A program made the position numbers and the translations under genes. 55,992 bases of DNA, taken from assembly GCA_025363635.1 (NCBI GenBank), contig JANYDL010000078.1:1-55992 (forward strand), read 5' to 3'. The notes beneath the pieces are model-generated. The model was not told the DNA's origin. It saw only the letters and a program-made list of their open reading frames with translations, and made no database searches. Below are positions 19,282-29,994 of the stretch, piece after piece (position 1 is the first letter of the stretch; every line of letters starts with the position of its first letter). The DNA comes from Actinomycetes bacterium (GTDB taxonomy: Bacteria > Actinomycetota > Actinomycetes > Nanopelagicales > Nanopelagicaceae).

Positions 19282-19521
19282 ATGGCTCTTTTCAGGTTGC
19301 AAATCTCTCTGCCAGATCGACCTGGCTCTTTAGGAGCGCTTGCATCTGCGATCGGATTCGCCGGAGGCGACATCAGAGGTTTAGTGGTGATGAAAAGTGA
19401 AGATGGGCGCGGCTTTGATGACATTACAGTTGCAATACCGGGAAATGATCCAACCGATTTACTCAATATCTTGCGAGATATTGGAGGAGTTGAGGTTTTG
19501 AACGTTATTTCCGTTGAGTGA
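19282..19521 (+). CDS. stand-alone ACT-domain protein
   Basis: 79 residues that make one ACT domain: LFRLQISLPDRPGSLGALA begins the first strand and helix, with the ligand-loop pattern DRPGSL; the closing strand is GVEVLNVIS. ACT domains bind amino acids and usually regulate other proteins. Which ligand or partner it serves is not visible. It follows the protease gene by 29 bases and overlaps the 3' end of the convergent galK by 17 bases. Confidence 0.8.
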   Translation: MALFRLQISLPDRPGSLGALASAIGFAGGDIRGLVVMKSEDGRGFDDITVAIPGNDPTDLLNILRDIGGVEVLNVISVE

Positions 19522-20650
19522 TGTGAGCGCCTTGGCTAGGTAGTGAGGAAAAAAAACGGGGAGGTTCGAAGTTTATTTTTGCAAAGGCGTTTTCAATTGC
19601 CTTTGATGTTGCTTTAGCCTCACTAGCCCTCACTAGTGCAATCGCACTTCCTCCAAATCCACCACCAACCATGCGAGCACCGAGGGCCCCCTCACTTTGA
19701 GCTGTCTGGACGGCCAGGTCGAGTTCTGGACACGAGACCTCATAATCATCGCGTAATGAAGAATGAGAATCATTTATGAGTTTTCCAAGTAGAGCGAAAT
19801 CTTTCGTCTCAAGTGCTACAACCGCGTCAAGCACTCTCTGCATCTCAGTCACAGCATGACGCGCTCGACGAAATTCGACCTCGGTCAAAGTTAATTGTGA
19901 TGAGATAAGTAAATCCAGCGATAGATCTCGCAAGGAATGGAGATTGAGTTTTTCGGCTACAGATTCACAGGCCGCACGCCGACTTGCGTAACCTCCATCA
20001 ACAAGAGCGTGGTGGGCGCGAGTGTCGACAACGAGAAGTTCGAGTCCGCTGGCAGCTAGATCAAACGGAATGAGTTGTGTTGATAGATCTCGACAATCCA
20101 ATAGCAATGCGAATCCCTCTTTCGCCATCAGCGAAACAGATTGATCCATAATTCCGCATGGCATGCCTACGAAATCATTCTCTGCTTTTTGCGTGGCTCG
20201 TGCGAGATACTGGGATGAGTGGTTTAGGTTGAAGAGTTCATTCAATCCAACCGCAACGCTGCACTCGAGCGCTGCAGAGGACGAGAGCCCTGCGCCAAGT
20301 GGAACATGACCATCTATAAGAATGTCAATTCCATGTGGTAATTCACCTTCGGAATTGAGCGCCCACACCACGCCGAGCACATAGTTTTCCCAACCACGTT
20401 TGAATGGAAGTGTGATTTCATCCAAAGAAAATTGATGGATCTCCGACTTTCTTTGGGCGGATGCGATTCTTACTATTCGGTCAGCGCGTTTACTTATTGC
20501 AGCTGAAGTTCGATCTTTGATCGCAAAGGGAAGAACAAGGCCTTCGCTGTAATCGATGTGCTCGCCAATAACATTGACTCGTCCCGGCGCTACCGCGACT
20601 AAGTCAGGCTTGATGCCAAAAGTATGTGCGAACTGCGTATATGCACTCAT
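19505..20650 (-). CDS. galK: galactokinase
   Basis: Phosphorylates galactose at C1 with ATP, first committed step of the Leloir pathway. 381 residues, GHMP kinase fold. The family signature GRVNVIGEHIDYSEGLVLPFAI, the ATP loop PLGAGLSSSAALE and the C-terminal GARMVGGGFGGSAIAL are all present. The ATG at 20650 overlaps the galE stop (ATGA), so galT-galE-galK is a coupled operon with galK last. Confidence 0.95.
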   Translation of the reverse strand: MSAYTQFAHTFGIKPDLVAVAPGRVNVIGEHIDYSEGLVLPFAIKDRTSAAISKRADRIVRIASAQRKSEIHQFSLDEITLPFKRGWENYVLGVVWALNSEGELPHGIDILIDGHVPLGAGLSSSAALECSVAVGLNELFNLNHSSQYLARATQKAENDFVGMPCGIMDQSVSLMAKEGFALLLDCRDLSTQLIPFDLAASGLELLVVDTRAHHALVDGGYASRRAACESVAEKLNLHSLRDLSLDLLISSQLTLTEVEFRRARHAVTEMQRVLDAVVALETKDFALLGKLINDSHSSLRDDYEVSCPELDLAVQTAQSEGALGARMVGGGFGGSAIALVRASEAKATSKAIENAFAKINFEPPRFFSSLPSQGAHITQRK

Positions 20651-21600
20651 CGAGATGCTGCCGCATCAGCCACCATGACGTTGATATCTCGCTGGGGGGT
20701 CCAGCCAAGAATTTTCTGAGCTTTTCTTATGTCAGCTATTAAGACTGCTGGATCTCCAAGGCGTCGAGCCGATTCAATAAATGGAACTTGGTGGCGAAGT
20801 GCTGCAGATGCCGCCGTGAGTACTTCTCTCACGGAATAACCCGTTCCGCTTCCAAGGTTGATAATTTCATGTGATGACTCCTTGATCACACGAAGCGCTG
20901 AGATGTGCGCATCAATGAGATCAATGACGTGTACGTAATCGCGAATGCAGGTTCCATCAACAGTCGGCCAATCCACACCAAAAATTTTTACCGGATTGGC
21001 TGGTGTGCTCCTAAGAATATTCGGAATCAGGTGAGTCTCTGGATCATGACGTTCGGTCAACCATCCTCGCTGAGATTGAAGGGCACCAGCGACATTGAAG
21101 TAGCGAAGGCTAGCTGCCGCTAATCCGTGCGCCCGCGCCTCATCTGTAATCATGGCGTCAATGGCCAATTTTGTGGCACCGTATGCATTCGTTGGTCGGG
21201 TCGGGGCATTTTCAGAAATGGGTACGGATTCTGGTTCTCCATAGGTGGCAGCAGAAGATGAGAAAACAATCTTCTTCACCTTGTTTTCACGCATTACATC
21301 CAGCAAATTTCTGCTTCCCACGACATTAACTTGCCAGTACAACTCGGGCTTAGCGACGGATTCTCCGACGAGAGATTTTCCAGCAAAATGAATTACTGCT
21401 GAGCAGCCCTCAAGAGATTCACTTATCGCCTCTCGATTAAGTAGTGAACCTTTGACGAATTTCACCCCTTTGGGCACATCATCTTCATGCCCCGTGCTGC
21501 AATCGTCTAATACAGAGATATCAAATCCTTGCCCCATCAGGATATCTACCGCAGTCGCTCCGATATATCCCGCGCCACCCGTTACCAAAATGCGTGTCAT
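20647..21600 (-). CDS. galE: UDP-glucose 4-epimerase
   Basis: Interconverts UDP-galactose and UDP-glucose; short-chain dehydrogenase fold with bound NAD. 317 residues. NAD loop TGGAGYIG (7-14), catalytic pair Y140 and K144 (YGATK) with serines at FSSSAAT just before, then RYFNVAGA. Coupled to galT upstream and galK downstream by four-base overlaps. Confidence 0.95.
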   Translation of the reverse strand: MTRILVTGGAGYIGATAVDILMGQGFDISVLDDCSTGHEDDVPKGVKFVKGSLLNREAISESLEGCSAVIHFAGKSLVGESVAKPELYWQVNVVGSRNLLDVMRENKVKKIVFSSSAATYGEPESVPISENAPTRPTNAYGATKLAIDAMITDEARAHGLAAASLRYFNVAGALQSQRGWLTERHDPETHLIPNILRSTPANPVKIFGVDWPTVDGTCIRDYVHVIDLIDAHISALRVIKESSHEIINLGSGTGYSVREVLTAASAALRHQVPFIESARRLGDPAVLIADIRKAQKILGWTPQRDINVMVADAAASR

Positions 21601-22715
21601 TTATTAAGAACCACTTCTCGCAATTGACCTGCCGATTGTTCGGGCAACATATCCATAATGAATGCTCCCATGGCCGATTCTGAACCTGCGAGGTATTTCA
21701 ATTTTCCTGGTGCACGCCTCACGCTCGTAATTTGCCAATGTAGTCGCAAAAGATCTCTTCCTTCTCGTACTGGTGCTTGGTGCCATGCAGCTATGTACGC
21801 CATCGGTATTCCAAAAACTCCATCGAGCCTTTGTAGGACTTCCAGTGCCATTTCAGGAAATGAATCGCAAGCCTGCATAGAGAGTTCAGTCAAATCAGCG
21901 ACAGGCGATAAAGGGGCTACATGGATTTCAAAGGGGTATCTAGCTGCGAAAGGGACGAAAGCGATCCAGTGTTCATTCTGAGCGATGATTCTGACTTCAT
22001 CTCGAATTTCCCTCGCAACTATTTCATCAAAAAGAATGCGTCCAGTGTTTTTAAAATACCGCGTTGCTGCCAACATCATCTTCTCGGTCTTTGGCGGCAG
22101 ATAAGAATATGCATAAATTTGCCCGTGGGGATGCATCAAAGTCACGCCGATTTCTTCTCCTCGGTTTTCAAAGGGAAAAACTTGTCGGACAAAGTCGAGT
22201 GATGAAAGTTCCGCGGTTCGATCCCGCCATGCCTCCAAAACTGTTCGAACTTGGCGTGGGGTCAGTTCGGCAAACGATTGCCCGTGATGTGGCGTGAAGC
22301 AGACAACTTCGCAGACGCCAGCTGCAGGTGCTTTGGGTGTTTCTGGGCCGCGTGTTTCAGGAAGAGACCACACATCTTCGGGGGGGCGCAATGATGGAAA
22401 GCGATTATCGAACACGACGACCTCATAGTCCGCATCAGGAATTTCACTCAAGCCGCTTTTTGATGTGGGACACAGAGGGCACAACTCTTTGGGGGGAAGG
22501 AAAGTTCTGCTCTGCCTATGCGAAGCTAACGCGATCCACTCGTTAAGAAGAGAATCTAAACGCAATTCGCCAATAGATGGTTGGCTTTCGTGAGGGCGTT
22601 CATCAATTGCTGACCGAATCTGCGATTGTGTGTCGTAATAGCGAATAGTTCGCCCGTCGGCCATTTCTTGGCTATTCCGACTGACCCCTGCCCCTAAAAC
22701 CTTGATCCGCGTCAT
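21597..22715 (-). CDS. galT: galactose-1-phosphate uridylyltransferase
   Basis: Exchanges UMP between UDP-glucose and galactose-1-phosphate. 372 residues. Zinc cysteines C79 and C82 (CPLC) and the active-site HPHGQ (H195 and H197; the second histidine carries UMP). The ATG at 22715 is kept over an internal ATG at 22664 because residues just before MADGRTIRYYD still resemble other GalT proteins and because TAGAGT lies nine bases upstream. First gene of galTEK, divergent from the alpha-galactosidase with only 20 bases between start codons. Confidence 0.93.
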   Translation of the reverse strand: MTRIKVLGAGVSRNSQEMADGRTIRYYDTQSQIRSAIDERPHESQPSIGELRLDSLLNEWIALASHRQSRTFLPPKELCPLCPTSKSGLSEIPDADYEVVVFDNRFPSLRPPEDVWSLPETRGPETPKAPAAGVCEVVCFTPHHGQSFAELTPRQVRTVLEAWRDRTAELSSLDFVRQVFPFENRGEEIGVTLMHPHGQIYAYSYLPPKTEKMMLAATRYFKNTGRILFDEIVAREIRDEVRIIAQNEHWIAFVPFAARYPFEIHVAPLSPVADLTELSMQACDSFPEMALEVLQRLDGVFGIPMAYIAAWHQAPVREGRDLLRLHWQITSVRRAPGKLKYLAGSESAMGAFIMDMLPEQSAGQLREVVLNK

Positions 22716-22723
22716 AGTGTCGT

Positions 22724-22730
22724 TACTCTA
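22724..22730. promoter_or_regulatory. overlapping divergent -10 boxes, galT and alpha-galactosidase
   Basis: The seven bases TACTCTA hold TACTCT for the plus strand (6 bases before the ATG at 22736) and TAGAGT for the minus strand (9 bases before the ATG at 22715). Both genes lack ribosome sites here. RNA polymerase could open only one direction at a time, so the two units would compete or share a regulator. Confidence 0.5.
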
Positions 22731-22735
22731 CCGAT

Positions 22736-24841
22736 ATGAATAAGCAATCGGCACTGCTTTCGTCAGCGACCACTACATTCTTCTGCGAAGTGCAGAATGG
22801 TGCCTTAGTAATTCGACATTGGGGTGCACCTTTGACGGGTGAAATTTCCCAAGTGGAACTAGCCACTAGGCCTTCGGTGGCGCACAGCGGTTTTGATTCC
22901 CCAGTTGTGGCTGGCGTTATGAGAGAGAGCGCTCGTGGATTCTTAGGTCGGCAAACGCTTGCAGGGCACGGACTCGCCGGAGCATGGTCAACAAGATTTG
23001 AAGTTGTCGCATTTTCTTCATTTGATTCGTATGTTTTGGTTACCCTTCGCGATGACGCTGCACTTCTCGAGGTAAATCTCAGTTTCTCCCTTGATTCATT
23101 CGGAGTTCTAAGGCAGAGGGCCCGCATTACCAATTTGAGTGAAGAAATCTTTCACCTCAGCGACTATATTCATTGGCTCCCACTTCCTCGCGAAGCGAAT
23201 CAAACACTAGATTTCGTAGGACGTTGGTCAAATGAACGCAATCCTCAACGTAGAGATATTGGCACTGGTACATGGGTTCGTGATTCTCGTGAAGGGCGAA
23301 GTGGGCATAATTTTTCCATTGCCGAGATAGCGTTAACGAAGGAAACCAATTTTCAATCTGGTGAGGCATGGGCGATCAGTATCGCGTGGAGTGGAAACTC
23401 TCAATATGCGGTGGAGCGGATCTGGGATGGTTCGCAGTCAATCGGTGGCGGAGAACTCCTGCTTCCAGGAGAGGTAAAACTTGCTAGGGGTGAATCTTAT
23501 GAAGCTCCAGAATTAGTCGCAGTTTATTCACATGATGGTTTGGATGGTCTCAGTCATAAATTCCACTCGCATATCCGCGCTAGATCCCAGCACCCGTTAC
23601 GTCCTCGCCCACTAACTCTCAATATGTGGGAGGCCGTATATTTTGCCCATGACGAAGAAAATATTAGAAAGATTGTCGATGTCGCAAGCGAGATTGGAGT
23701 GGAAAGAGTTGTCCTTGACGATGGTTGGTTCCATTCGCGAAGAGACGATAGGTCCGGGCTTGGCGATTGGGTAATAGATCCACTTGTTTGGCCTCAAGGT
23801 TTGACACCCGTCATCGAGTACATAAATTCAAAAGGTATTGAATTTGGACTTTGGTTCGAAGGAGAGATGGTCAATATTGATTCAGATTTATACCGCGCCC
23901 ATCCAGAATGGATTTTGCAAGAATCTGGAAGAGTGCCCCCAGAATGGCGTCATCAGCATGTTTTAGATTTAGGGCACGAAGGTGCATATCAACATGTCTT
24001 GTCTCAAGTTGATGCAGTGTTGAGTGCGAACAATATTTCTTATATTAAATGGGACCACAATCGGGTTTTAGTCGATGCTGGACACCTTGGCCAAGCTGGA
24101 GTGCATCGTCAAACGCAAGCGATATATAGATTTTTTAAAGAGTTGAAGGTTCGGCACCCTCAATTGGAAATTGAATCATGCGCGTCAGGTGGAGCACGAG
24201 TTGATCTTGGAGTGATTGATTATGTAGATCGTTTTTGGACCAGCGACAACAATGATGCGCTAGCTCGTCAAACTATTCAACGTTGGACTGCACAAGTTAT
24301 TCCCCCAGAATTACTAGGTACTCATGTTGGGCCAACACACGGCCACCAGACGGGTCGGACCTTAGAACTTTCATTCCGTGCGATCACGGCTCTTTTTGGG
24401 CATGCTGGGATCGAGTGGGATATTACGGAGGCCGATCCTAAACAAAGAAAGTTATTAGGGACATGGGCAAAATATTACAAAGAGAATCGGGATTTTTTAC
24501 ATGGCGAACGCATGGTCCGCGTTGATTATCCAGATGCTTCGGCCTACCTTCATGGAGTTTGCGCTGTTGATCAATCTCGTGCGATCTATGCCTATGTTCA
24601 GTTAGAACCGACAATTGCGGTACATCCAGCGCCAATGAAGTTTCCACACCTGGATCATTCAGCAACGTACTTTGTGAAAGCGGTACATCCAGCGGGAAGA
24701 CCACGTTATATGTTGATTGAAACTCCAGAGTGGCTCCTCAATGGGATAGAACTTTCAGGATCTGCACTCGCCAACATAGGGCTTAGCGTTCCTATCCTTG
24801 CGCCGGCAAACGCCTTCCTCATCGAGATATCGCGAGTTTAA
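22736..24841 (+). CDS. alpha-galactosidase, GH36
   Basis: Hydrolyses terminal alpha-galactosides such as melibiose or raffinose. 701 residues: an N-terminal beta-sandwich (to about 290), a TIM barrel and a C-terminal beta domain. Family motifs: [12 protein letters not shown], the nucleophile aspartate in YIKWDHNR (near 24046-24062), [13 protein letters not shown], and the acid/base aspartate in WTSDNNDA (near 24237-24258). There is no signal peptide, so it works on imported oligosaccharide in the cytoplasm and feeds galactose into galK-galT-galE beside it. Its stop overlaps the convergent glpK by four bases. Confidence 0.93.
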   Translation: MNKQSALLSSATTTFFCEVQNGALVIRHWGAPLTGEISQVELATRPSVAHSGFDSPVVAGVMRESARGFLGRQTLAGHGLAGAWSTRFEVVAFSSFDSYVLVTLRDDAALLEVNLSFSLDSFGVLRQRARITNLSEEIFHLSDYIHWLPLPREANQTLDFVGRWSNERNPQRRDIGTGTWVRDSREGRSGHNFSIAEIALTKETNFQSGEAWAISIAWSGNSQYAVERIWDGSQSIGGGELLLPGEVKLARGESYEAPELVAVYSHDGLDGLSHKFHSHIRARSQHPLRPRPLTLNMWEAVYFAHDEENIRKIVDVASEIGVERVVLDDGWFHSRRDDRSGLGDWVIDPLVWPQGLTPVIEYINSKGIEFGLWFEGEMVNIDSDLYRAHPEWILQESGRVPPEWRHQHVLDLGHEGAYQHVLSQVDAVLSANNISYIKWDHNRVLVDAGHLGQAGVHRQTQAIYRFFKELKVRHPQLEIESCASGGARVDLGVIDYVDRFWTSDNNDALARQTIQRWTAQVIPPELLGTHVGPTHGHQTGRTLELSFRAITALFGHAGIEWDITEADPKQRKLLGTWAKYYKENRDFLHGERMVRVDYPDASAYLHGVCAVDQSRAIYAYVQLEPTIAVHPAPMKFPHLDHSATYFVKAVHPAGRPRYMLIETPEWLLNGIELSGSALANIGLSVPILAPANAFLIEISRV

Positions 24842-26337
24842 TCAACCCAGTTGAGAGAGCGTTCTACCGCTTTCTTCCATTGGGCATAACCTACCTCGCG
24901 TACTTCTTGAGTGGTGGTTGACTTCCATTGTCGAGAAGGTTGCCATTGTTTGCGAATCTCTTCTTTATCTTTCCAAAAACCCACGGCTAATCCTGCCGAA
25001 TATGCAGCGCCTAGGGCCGTCGTTTCACTGACAAGAGGTCTTGTGATCTGAATCCCCATCACATCCGCTTGCATCTGCATACAAAATTCATTTGCTGTGA
25101 TTCCACCATCGACTCGCATTTCAGTCATGGGTACACCGCTATCTGCCACCATCGCGTCCATGATGTCTCTAGTTTGGTAGCAAATCGCTTCTAAGGCCGC
25201 GCGTGCTAGGTGAGATTTTGTCGCCGCACGAGTTAAGCCAACAATTACCCCACGTGCATCAGCACGCCAGTATGGTGCGAAGAGACCGGAAAAGGCTGGA
25301 ACGAAATAAACTCCACCGTTATTTTCAACTGAGGATGCAAGATTTTCAGTTTCGGCCGCGCTCTGGATAATTCCCATTTGATCTCGTAGCCATTGAATCG
25401 CGGAGCCGGTGACAGCTACTGAACCTTCTAAAGCGTAATGCACAGGTTCATCTCCGAATTTAAATACGACGGTGGTCAAGAGCCCGTTTTTGGAACGCAC
25501 TATCTCAGTGCCAGTGTTGAGGAGAGCGAAATTACCTGTCCCGTATGTTGTTTTGGACTCACCTCTGTCAAAACACACTTGCCCGACCATCGCTGCCTGT
25601 TGATCACCGAGTATTCCCGCGATAGGTACTGCGCAACCTAGAGGACCAGCCGGGTCGGTCATTGCATAGATTTCAGATGAGGAGCGAATCTCGGGCAAAA
25701 TTGTCCGAGGTACACCGAACAAAGAGAGCAAATCATCATCCCAATTCAGTGTTTCAATATTCATCAACAGTGTTCGGCTGGCGTTAGTGACATCGGTGAG
25801 GTGTACGCCTCCATGTGCTCCACCGGAAAGATTCCACAGGACCCAAGAATCGATAGTTCCTGCAATCGCATTTCCTTCTGCAATAGCTTGCTGAATAGTT
25901 GGCACATTTTTGATAAACCAATGCAATTTACTGCCCGAAAAGTAAGGAGCGATCGTAAGGCCGGTTCGATGTCGGATGAGATCGCATTGTTTAGGTGAGA
26001 GGGTGGATAAGAATTCTGCCGTTCTCGTGTCCTGCCAAACGATCGCGTTTGACAGGGCTTGGCCCGTGTTTGAATCCCAGAAAACAGTGGTCTCGCGTTG
26101 ATTCGTGATTCCAATTGCTGCCAGGTCGGAGCCTAAAAGGTTGGCATTCTTTAATGCGCCGGTTATCACTTCTTGGACTCTCTGCCATATTTCATTAGCA
26201 TCGTGCTCCACCCATCCAGCTTGGGGAAGGATTTGGCGATGCTCGAGTTGATGTTGGCCAACAATCTTGCCGCTGTGGTCAAAGATCATAAAACGAGTAC
26301 TACTTGTTCCCTGATCAAGGCTCCCAATGAAGGACAT
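24838..26337 (-). CDS. glpK: glycerol kinase
   Basis: Makes glycerol-3-phosphate from glycerol and ATP. About 499 residues from ATG 26337, which has GGAG six bases upstream; a GTG at 26349 is the alternative. FGGY kinase fold: [15 protein letters not shown] (phosphate loop), [12 protein letters not shown], and GALEGSV-like [18 protein letters not shown], with the C-terminal [22 protein letters not shown]. Divergent from glpD, 65 bases apart. No glpF or regulator gene is in the window. Confidence 0.95.
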   Translation of the reverse strand: MSFIGSLDQGTSSTRFMIFDHSGKIVGQHQLEHRQILPQAGWVEHDANEIWQRVQEVITGALKNANLLGSDLAAIGITNQRETTVFWDSNTGQALSNAIVWQDTRTAEFLSTLSPKQCDLIRHRTGLTIAPYFSGSKLHWFIKNVPTIQQAIAEGNAIAGTIDSWVLWNLSGGAHGGVHLTDVTNASRTLLMNIETLNWDDDLLSLFGVPRTILPEIRSSSEIYAMTDPAGPLGCAVPIAGILGDQQAAMVGQVCFDRGESKTTYGTGNFALLNTGTEIVRSKNGLLTTVVFKFGDEPVHYALEGSVAVTGSAIQWLRDQMGIIQSAAETENLASSVENNGGVYFVPAFSGLFAPYWRADARGVIVGLTRAATKSHLARAALEAICYQTRDIMDAMVADSGVPMTEMRVDGGITANEFCMQMQADVMGIQITRPLVSETTALGAAYSAGLAVGFWKDKEEIRKQWQPSRQWKSTTTQEVREVGYAQWKKAVERSLNWVD

Positions 26338-26402
26338 CACAGACTCCACTTCGTGAATGCATTAGACTTAACTCTACTGGCCAAGCAAGTAGAGGAGAGG
26401 TT

Positions 26403-28076
26403 ATGTTCAACTCGCGTTTGGACCCTCAGCAACATAAAGAAGCCCTCCACGCATTAGCCACCGAAAAATTTGATGTGCTCGTCATTGGCGGGGGAGTTAC
26501 GGGCGCAGGCGCTGCCTTGGATGCGGCCTCTCGTGGACTCAGAGTCGCACTTGTCGAGCCTCGAGATTTAGCTGCAGGTACTTCCAGCCGCTCAAGCAAA
26601 TTGATACACGGTGGCTTGAGGTACTTGGAGCAGTATGACTTTCGATTGGTGCGCGAAGCGCTCCAGGAACGCGAAGCGATGGTCACATCCTTGGCGCCGC
26701 ATTTAGTAAAACCCGTCGCCTTTCTCTACCCCCTTCATGAGAAATTGAAAGATCGCACATATGTTGGAGCGGGTCTTGCTCTATACGACGTATTGCGCGG
26801 ATTTCAGAGAGCGCTGCCTTGGCACAAACATCTGAGTCAGAAGAATGTTTCCGAAGTCGCACCTTGTCTACGACAAGACATCGTGACTGGCGCCATTAAG
26901 TATTTTGATGCTCAAGTAGATGATGCGCGACATACGATGATGATCGCGAGAACTGCAGCAAGGCATGGCGCCATCATCGCGTTAGGTGCATCTTGCGAAT
27001 CTTTGGTGCGCGACGGAAATCGAGTTGTTGGGGCGGTCGTAAGGGATTGTGTAAATGATAATTTAATAACGGTTCAGGCCGGGGTGGTTGTCATGTGCGC
27101 TGGCGTTTGGAGCGACGAGCTGCATGAAAAGTTCGGATTAAAAGCTGGTTACGAAGTAAGGATGAGTAAAGGCGCTCACATAGTTTTGCCTGGTTCGGCC
27201 ATTCAATCTGAGGTCGGAATCATTTTGAAAACCCCAGTATCCGTCTTGTTTGTCATTCCTTGGGGTGACAAGTGGATTGTCGGTACTACCGATACAGAAT
27301 TTAATGGAGATCGAAATGAGCCACTCGCTAACCGAGATGACATCGATTACATACTGGCGCAGGCGAATAGGGTTCTAGAACCTCAATTGAAATACGAAGA
27401 CATCATTGGAGTTTATGCAGGTTTGCGACCACTTGTCTCTCGCAAGGCTGACTCTTTGACAACAAAACTTTCGCGTGAACACACTGTCGATCGACCCGCC
27501 AATGGTTTTGTAAGTATTGCTGGCGGAAAGTACACGACATATCGAATCATGGCACAGGATGTAATCGATCTTGCCGCGAAAGAATTACGCGGAGAGGTAA
27601 AGAAATCCACCACGGATAAATTACCAATCGTAGGTGCTGATGGTTATGGAGCATTGGTTCAGCAAGTTCCACTCATTGCCAAGGAATCAGGACTCTCCGA
27701 GACGACAATCGTGCACTTGCTCAATCGCTACGGTTCGCTTATTAGCGAAATTTTAGAACTTATTGCGCAAGACCCAAGCCTGGGTCAAGTACTGACTTCC
27801 AAGTTGCCTTATATCCGAGCAGAAATTTATTATGCCGTTAGTCATGAGGGTGCGCGCAGTATTGAAGATGTCATTGCTCGACGTACGAGATTGGCATTTG
27901 AAGCTGAAAATGGAGGTGACTTTTTACTCGACAGCGTGGCCGAAATTATTGCTCCACTTTTAAATTGGACCCGCGCGCAAAAGAATGAATCAATAAGGGC
28001 GTACAAGGTTATTTCCGAAAACGAGCGAGTCGCCGCCGAAGAGTTGTTGGTAGCAGTGGAGAAAATTAGTTCTTAA
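26403..28076 (+). CDS. glpD: glycerol-3-phosphate dehydrogenase (FAD, respiratory)
   Basis: Oxidises glycerol-3-phosphate to dihydroxyacetone phosphate and feeds electrons to quinone at the membrane. 557 residues. FAD loop VIGGGVTGAGAALDAASRG (27-45), TSSRSSKLIHGGLRYLEQYDF, and RPLVSRK; C-terminal DAO cap domain. The ribosome site AGAGGAGAGG is strong. Works with the divergent glpK. Its 3' end overlaps the convergent muramidase gene by 11 bases. Confidence 0.95.
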   Translation: MFNSRLDPQQHKEALHALATEKFDVLVIGGGVTGAGAALDAASRGLRVALVEPRDLAAGTSSRSSKLIHGGLRYLEQYDFRLVREALQEREAMVTSLAPHLVKPVAFLYPLHEKLKDRTYVGAGLALYDVLRGFQRALPWHKHLSQKNVSEVAPCLRQDIVTGAIKYFDAQVDDARHTMMIARTAARHGAIIALGASCESLVRDGNRVVGAVVRDCVNDNLITVQAGVVVMCAGVWSDELHEKFGLKAGYEVRMSKGAHIVLPGSAIQSEVGIILKTPVSVLFVIPWGDKWIVGTTDTEFNGDRNEPLANRDDIDYILAQANRVLEPQLKYEDIIGVYAGLRPLVSRKADSLTTKLSREHTVDRPANGFVSIAGGKYTTYRIMAQDVIDLAAKELRGEVKKSTTDKLPIVGADGYGALVQQVPLIAKESGLSETTIVHLLNRYGSLISEILELIAQDPSLGQVLTSKLPYIRAEIYYAVSHEGARSIEDVIARRTRLAFEAENGGDFLLDSVAEIIAPLLNWTRAQKNESIRAYKVISENERVAAEELLVAVEKISS

Positions 28077-29712
28077 TTTGGTTTCGACATGAATCCACAG
28101 GCGGAATTGGGGTTGGGCTAACTGTTGGGGTTGGCGTGCTAGTGGGAGTGGGTTTCGGAGTTGGTATTGGTCCCTGCTCGACAATAAAAGTCACTGGAGC
28201 AAAACTGGTTGCATGGGTTCCAGAAATATCCGTGAAAACTACCTGACCATTCCAGGTACCGGCCGGAACTCCATTGACGCTGAGTTTCCAACTTCCACTT
28301 GATGATCGCACCGCATTTTGCTTCACAATGGTCGGAAGCGGAGTAATTGGGTCAGCGATAAATTTCACTGTGCCTGTAACAACGGGAGTTCCAAGAGGAC
28401 GTACAACTTCAACAGAAAATACGACCGGTTTATCAGTCGTAGTCGATGCGGTATTGACGATTGTGGTTTGGCTAGGTTCTTGAACTGGCATGAGATCGGC
28501 AACATCAGGCACCCAAGCCCCCTTCATCAAATCAAGGAAAGTGCTTGGGGCACCTCTGAATACATTGAGGTCAACTCTTGAACCGCTGACACCGTATTTC
28601 TTTGCGATGCCGCATGAAGTGTATTGCCACATCGTCCAGAGGGAGGAGCAATTTGAAGTAGTCCATGAATGGACGAAACATCCGATATTTTTCAATCCTG
28701 GCTGAGCGAGTGGATCGGCTGGATTTATGCCGTAATGAGCAACCCATAGGGGATATTTTGCTAACTCTGAACTCCGCACCATGGCATTTTCAAGAAACTG
28801 CGGATATGAATAAAGAATTGGGGTCCTGCCGGTCTTTGAAGCAACATCTCGAAGCCAAGTCTGCGCCCACAACGTGATAAGTGTTCGCGAAGTGTATTTT
28901 GCGCAATTCCCGTTGGAACTAGTCCGAACACAGTTATTTTCAAGATCAAGTGCATAAGAAAGATCTCTTTCTGTATAACCACCAAGACTTGCCAATCTCC
29001 AGATAACTTTTTGTGCTTGTGCATGTGCATCTTCTACGACGATAGAGGGATCTGAAGAATCAGGAAGCGTGGCGTAATGATAGAACCCTGTGTAGATCCC
29101 GGCTGCCTGTGCCGAGTTGTGGTCAATCGACACATACTTCAAAGCTTGCGCATCAGCGACTTCCTTTGTGTCGGAAGCTTTGATCATCACAAATCTAATT
29201 CCCGCCGTGTACATCTTTGCGAAATCTATTGGTGCATTCGATGGATGTTGCCAGCGACTGATATCCATTCCATGGATTCGCCCTCCCGGTCCGGCCTCGG
29301 CGATGAGAGAGGTCGGATCTGAATTGCTCATCTCCGGAGTTGACTTAATTCTTATCGACCGCGTCGCCGATATCGTCGACTTTGATGGAGTGTAAGCCAC
29401 GGCGCGATACTTAACAGTCGCGCTTTGTGCGGTGGTTGACTTTTCAATCTTCCAGGTTCCAGCCCGGGTTGTGGAAGTGGAAAGTTGAGACTTTTGCCAT
29501 TTCCCGTCAAGTTGAATTTGAATGTCAATTTTGACTGCACTTCGTGATGGGCGCAATTGTCCGAAAAGTGTAATTGTTGGTTCGGTAACGCTTGGAGTTT
29601 GTACTAATGAAAATGTCAAAGAATAGGAAGTCGCCTTTGCTGAAGTGAGGTTGAGAGTGCCGGCGATGATAGCCAAAGAAATTCCTAAAGCAGTGCGAGT
29701 CATCTTGGTCAT
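28066..29712 (-). CDS. secreted GH25 muramidase with Ig-like and Pro/Thr-rich parts
   Basis: Cell-wall hydrolase, 548 residues. Signal peptide (1 to about 27), a beta-rich domain (about 28-122), a GH25 lysozyme barrel with catalytic-type D150 (HGMDISRWQ) and the D256/E258 pair (ALDLEN), an Ig-like domain (about 415-515), then a Pro/Thr repeat tail (PTPKPTPTSTPTPT) and a last cysteine. GH25 enzymes cut the MurNAc-GlcNAc bond. It could act on its own wall (remodelling) or on other bacteria. The start overlaps the stop of the small upstream gene as ATGA, so it belongs to the regulator operon. Confidence 0.88.
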   Translation of the reverse strand: MTKMTRTALGISLAIIAGTLNLTSAKATSYSLTFSLVQTPSVTEPTITLFGQLRPSRSAVKIDIQIQLDGKWQKSQLSTSTTRAGTWKIEKSTTAQSATVKYRAVAYTPSKSTISATRSIRIKSTPEMSNSDPTSLIAEAGPGGRIHGMDISRWQHPSNAPIDFAKMYTAGIRFVMIKASDTKEVADAQALKYVSIDHNSAQAAGIYTGFYHYATLPDSSDPSIVVEDAHAQAQKVIWRLASLGGYTERDLSYALDLENNCVRTSSNGNCAKYTSRTLITLWAQTWLRDVASKTGRTPILYSYPQFLENAMVRSSELAKYPLWVAHYGINPADPLAQPGLKNIGCFVHSWTTSNCSSLWTMWQYTSCGIAKKYGVSGSRVDLNVFRGAPSTFLDLMKGAWVPDVADLMPVQEPSQTTIVNTASTTTDKPVVFSVEVVRPLGTPVVTGTVKFIADPITPLPTIVKQNAVRSSSGSWKLSVNGVPAGTWNGQVVFTDISGTHATSFAPVTFIVEQGPIPTPKPTPTSTPTPTVSPTPIPPVDSCRNQIKN

Positions 29713-29969
29713 GCTAACTCCTCCACGCGCAATGCTAACCCCGTGATCTCAAAGATGGCATCTTCTAGCGCTTTGCGATGTGACTCGCGGATAGCAGAAA
29801 ATTCAAGGGCACCTGAGAATTTTCGGACGTCCGAAAAATCAAGAAAAAGCGTATTCACTTCAATACTTGCCAACCGGGCATCAAAATAAGCTATCCACGC
29901 CATGCGATTATTGCGTTCTAATAGATTGAGTACATCGCTCCAAAGGCTCCGCAACTCATGTAAATTCAC
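29709..29969 (-). CDS. small protein like the C-terminal domain of DnaX tau
   Basis: About 86 residues from GTG 29969. The pattern LWSDVLNLLERNNRMAW, then A.L....NTLFLDF and HRKALEDAIFE...LRVEEL follows the C-terminal domain of actinobacterial DNA polymerase III gamma/tau, but no AAA+ part is present. This match is by eye and needs a profile search. The start is unresolved: the frame stays open upstream to TTG 30014 and ATG 30092, both overlapping the regulator gene. Lies between the regulator and the muramidase, overlapping the latter by ATGA. Function unknown. Confidence 0.55.
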   Translation of the reverse strand: MNLHELRSLWSDVLNLLERNNRMAWIAYFDARLASIEVNTLFLDFSDVRKFSGALEFSAIRESHRKALEDAIFEITGLALRVEELA

Positions 29970-29994
29970 ATAACTGAGGATACCCGAGGCTGTC

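Noticed and set aside
28100-28200. Repetitive Pro/Thr coding stretch taken as a DNA repeat
   Set aside because: It encodes the linker tail of the muramidase (PTPKPTPTSTPT); it is a low-complexity protein part, not an array.
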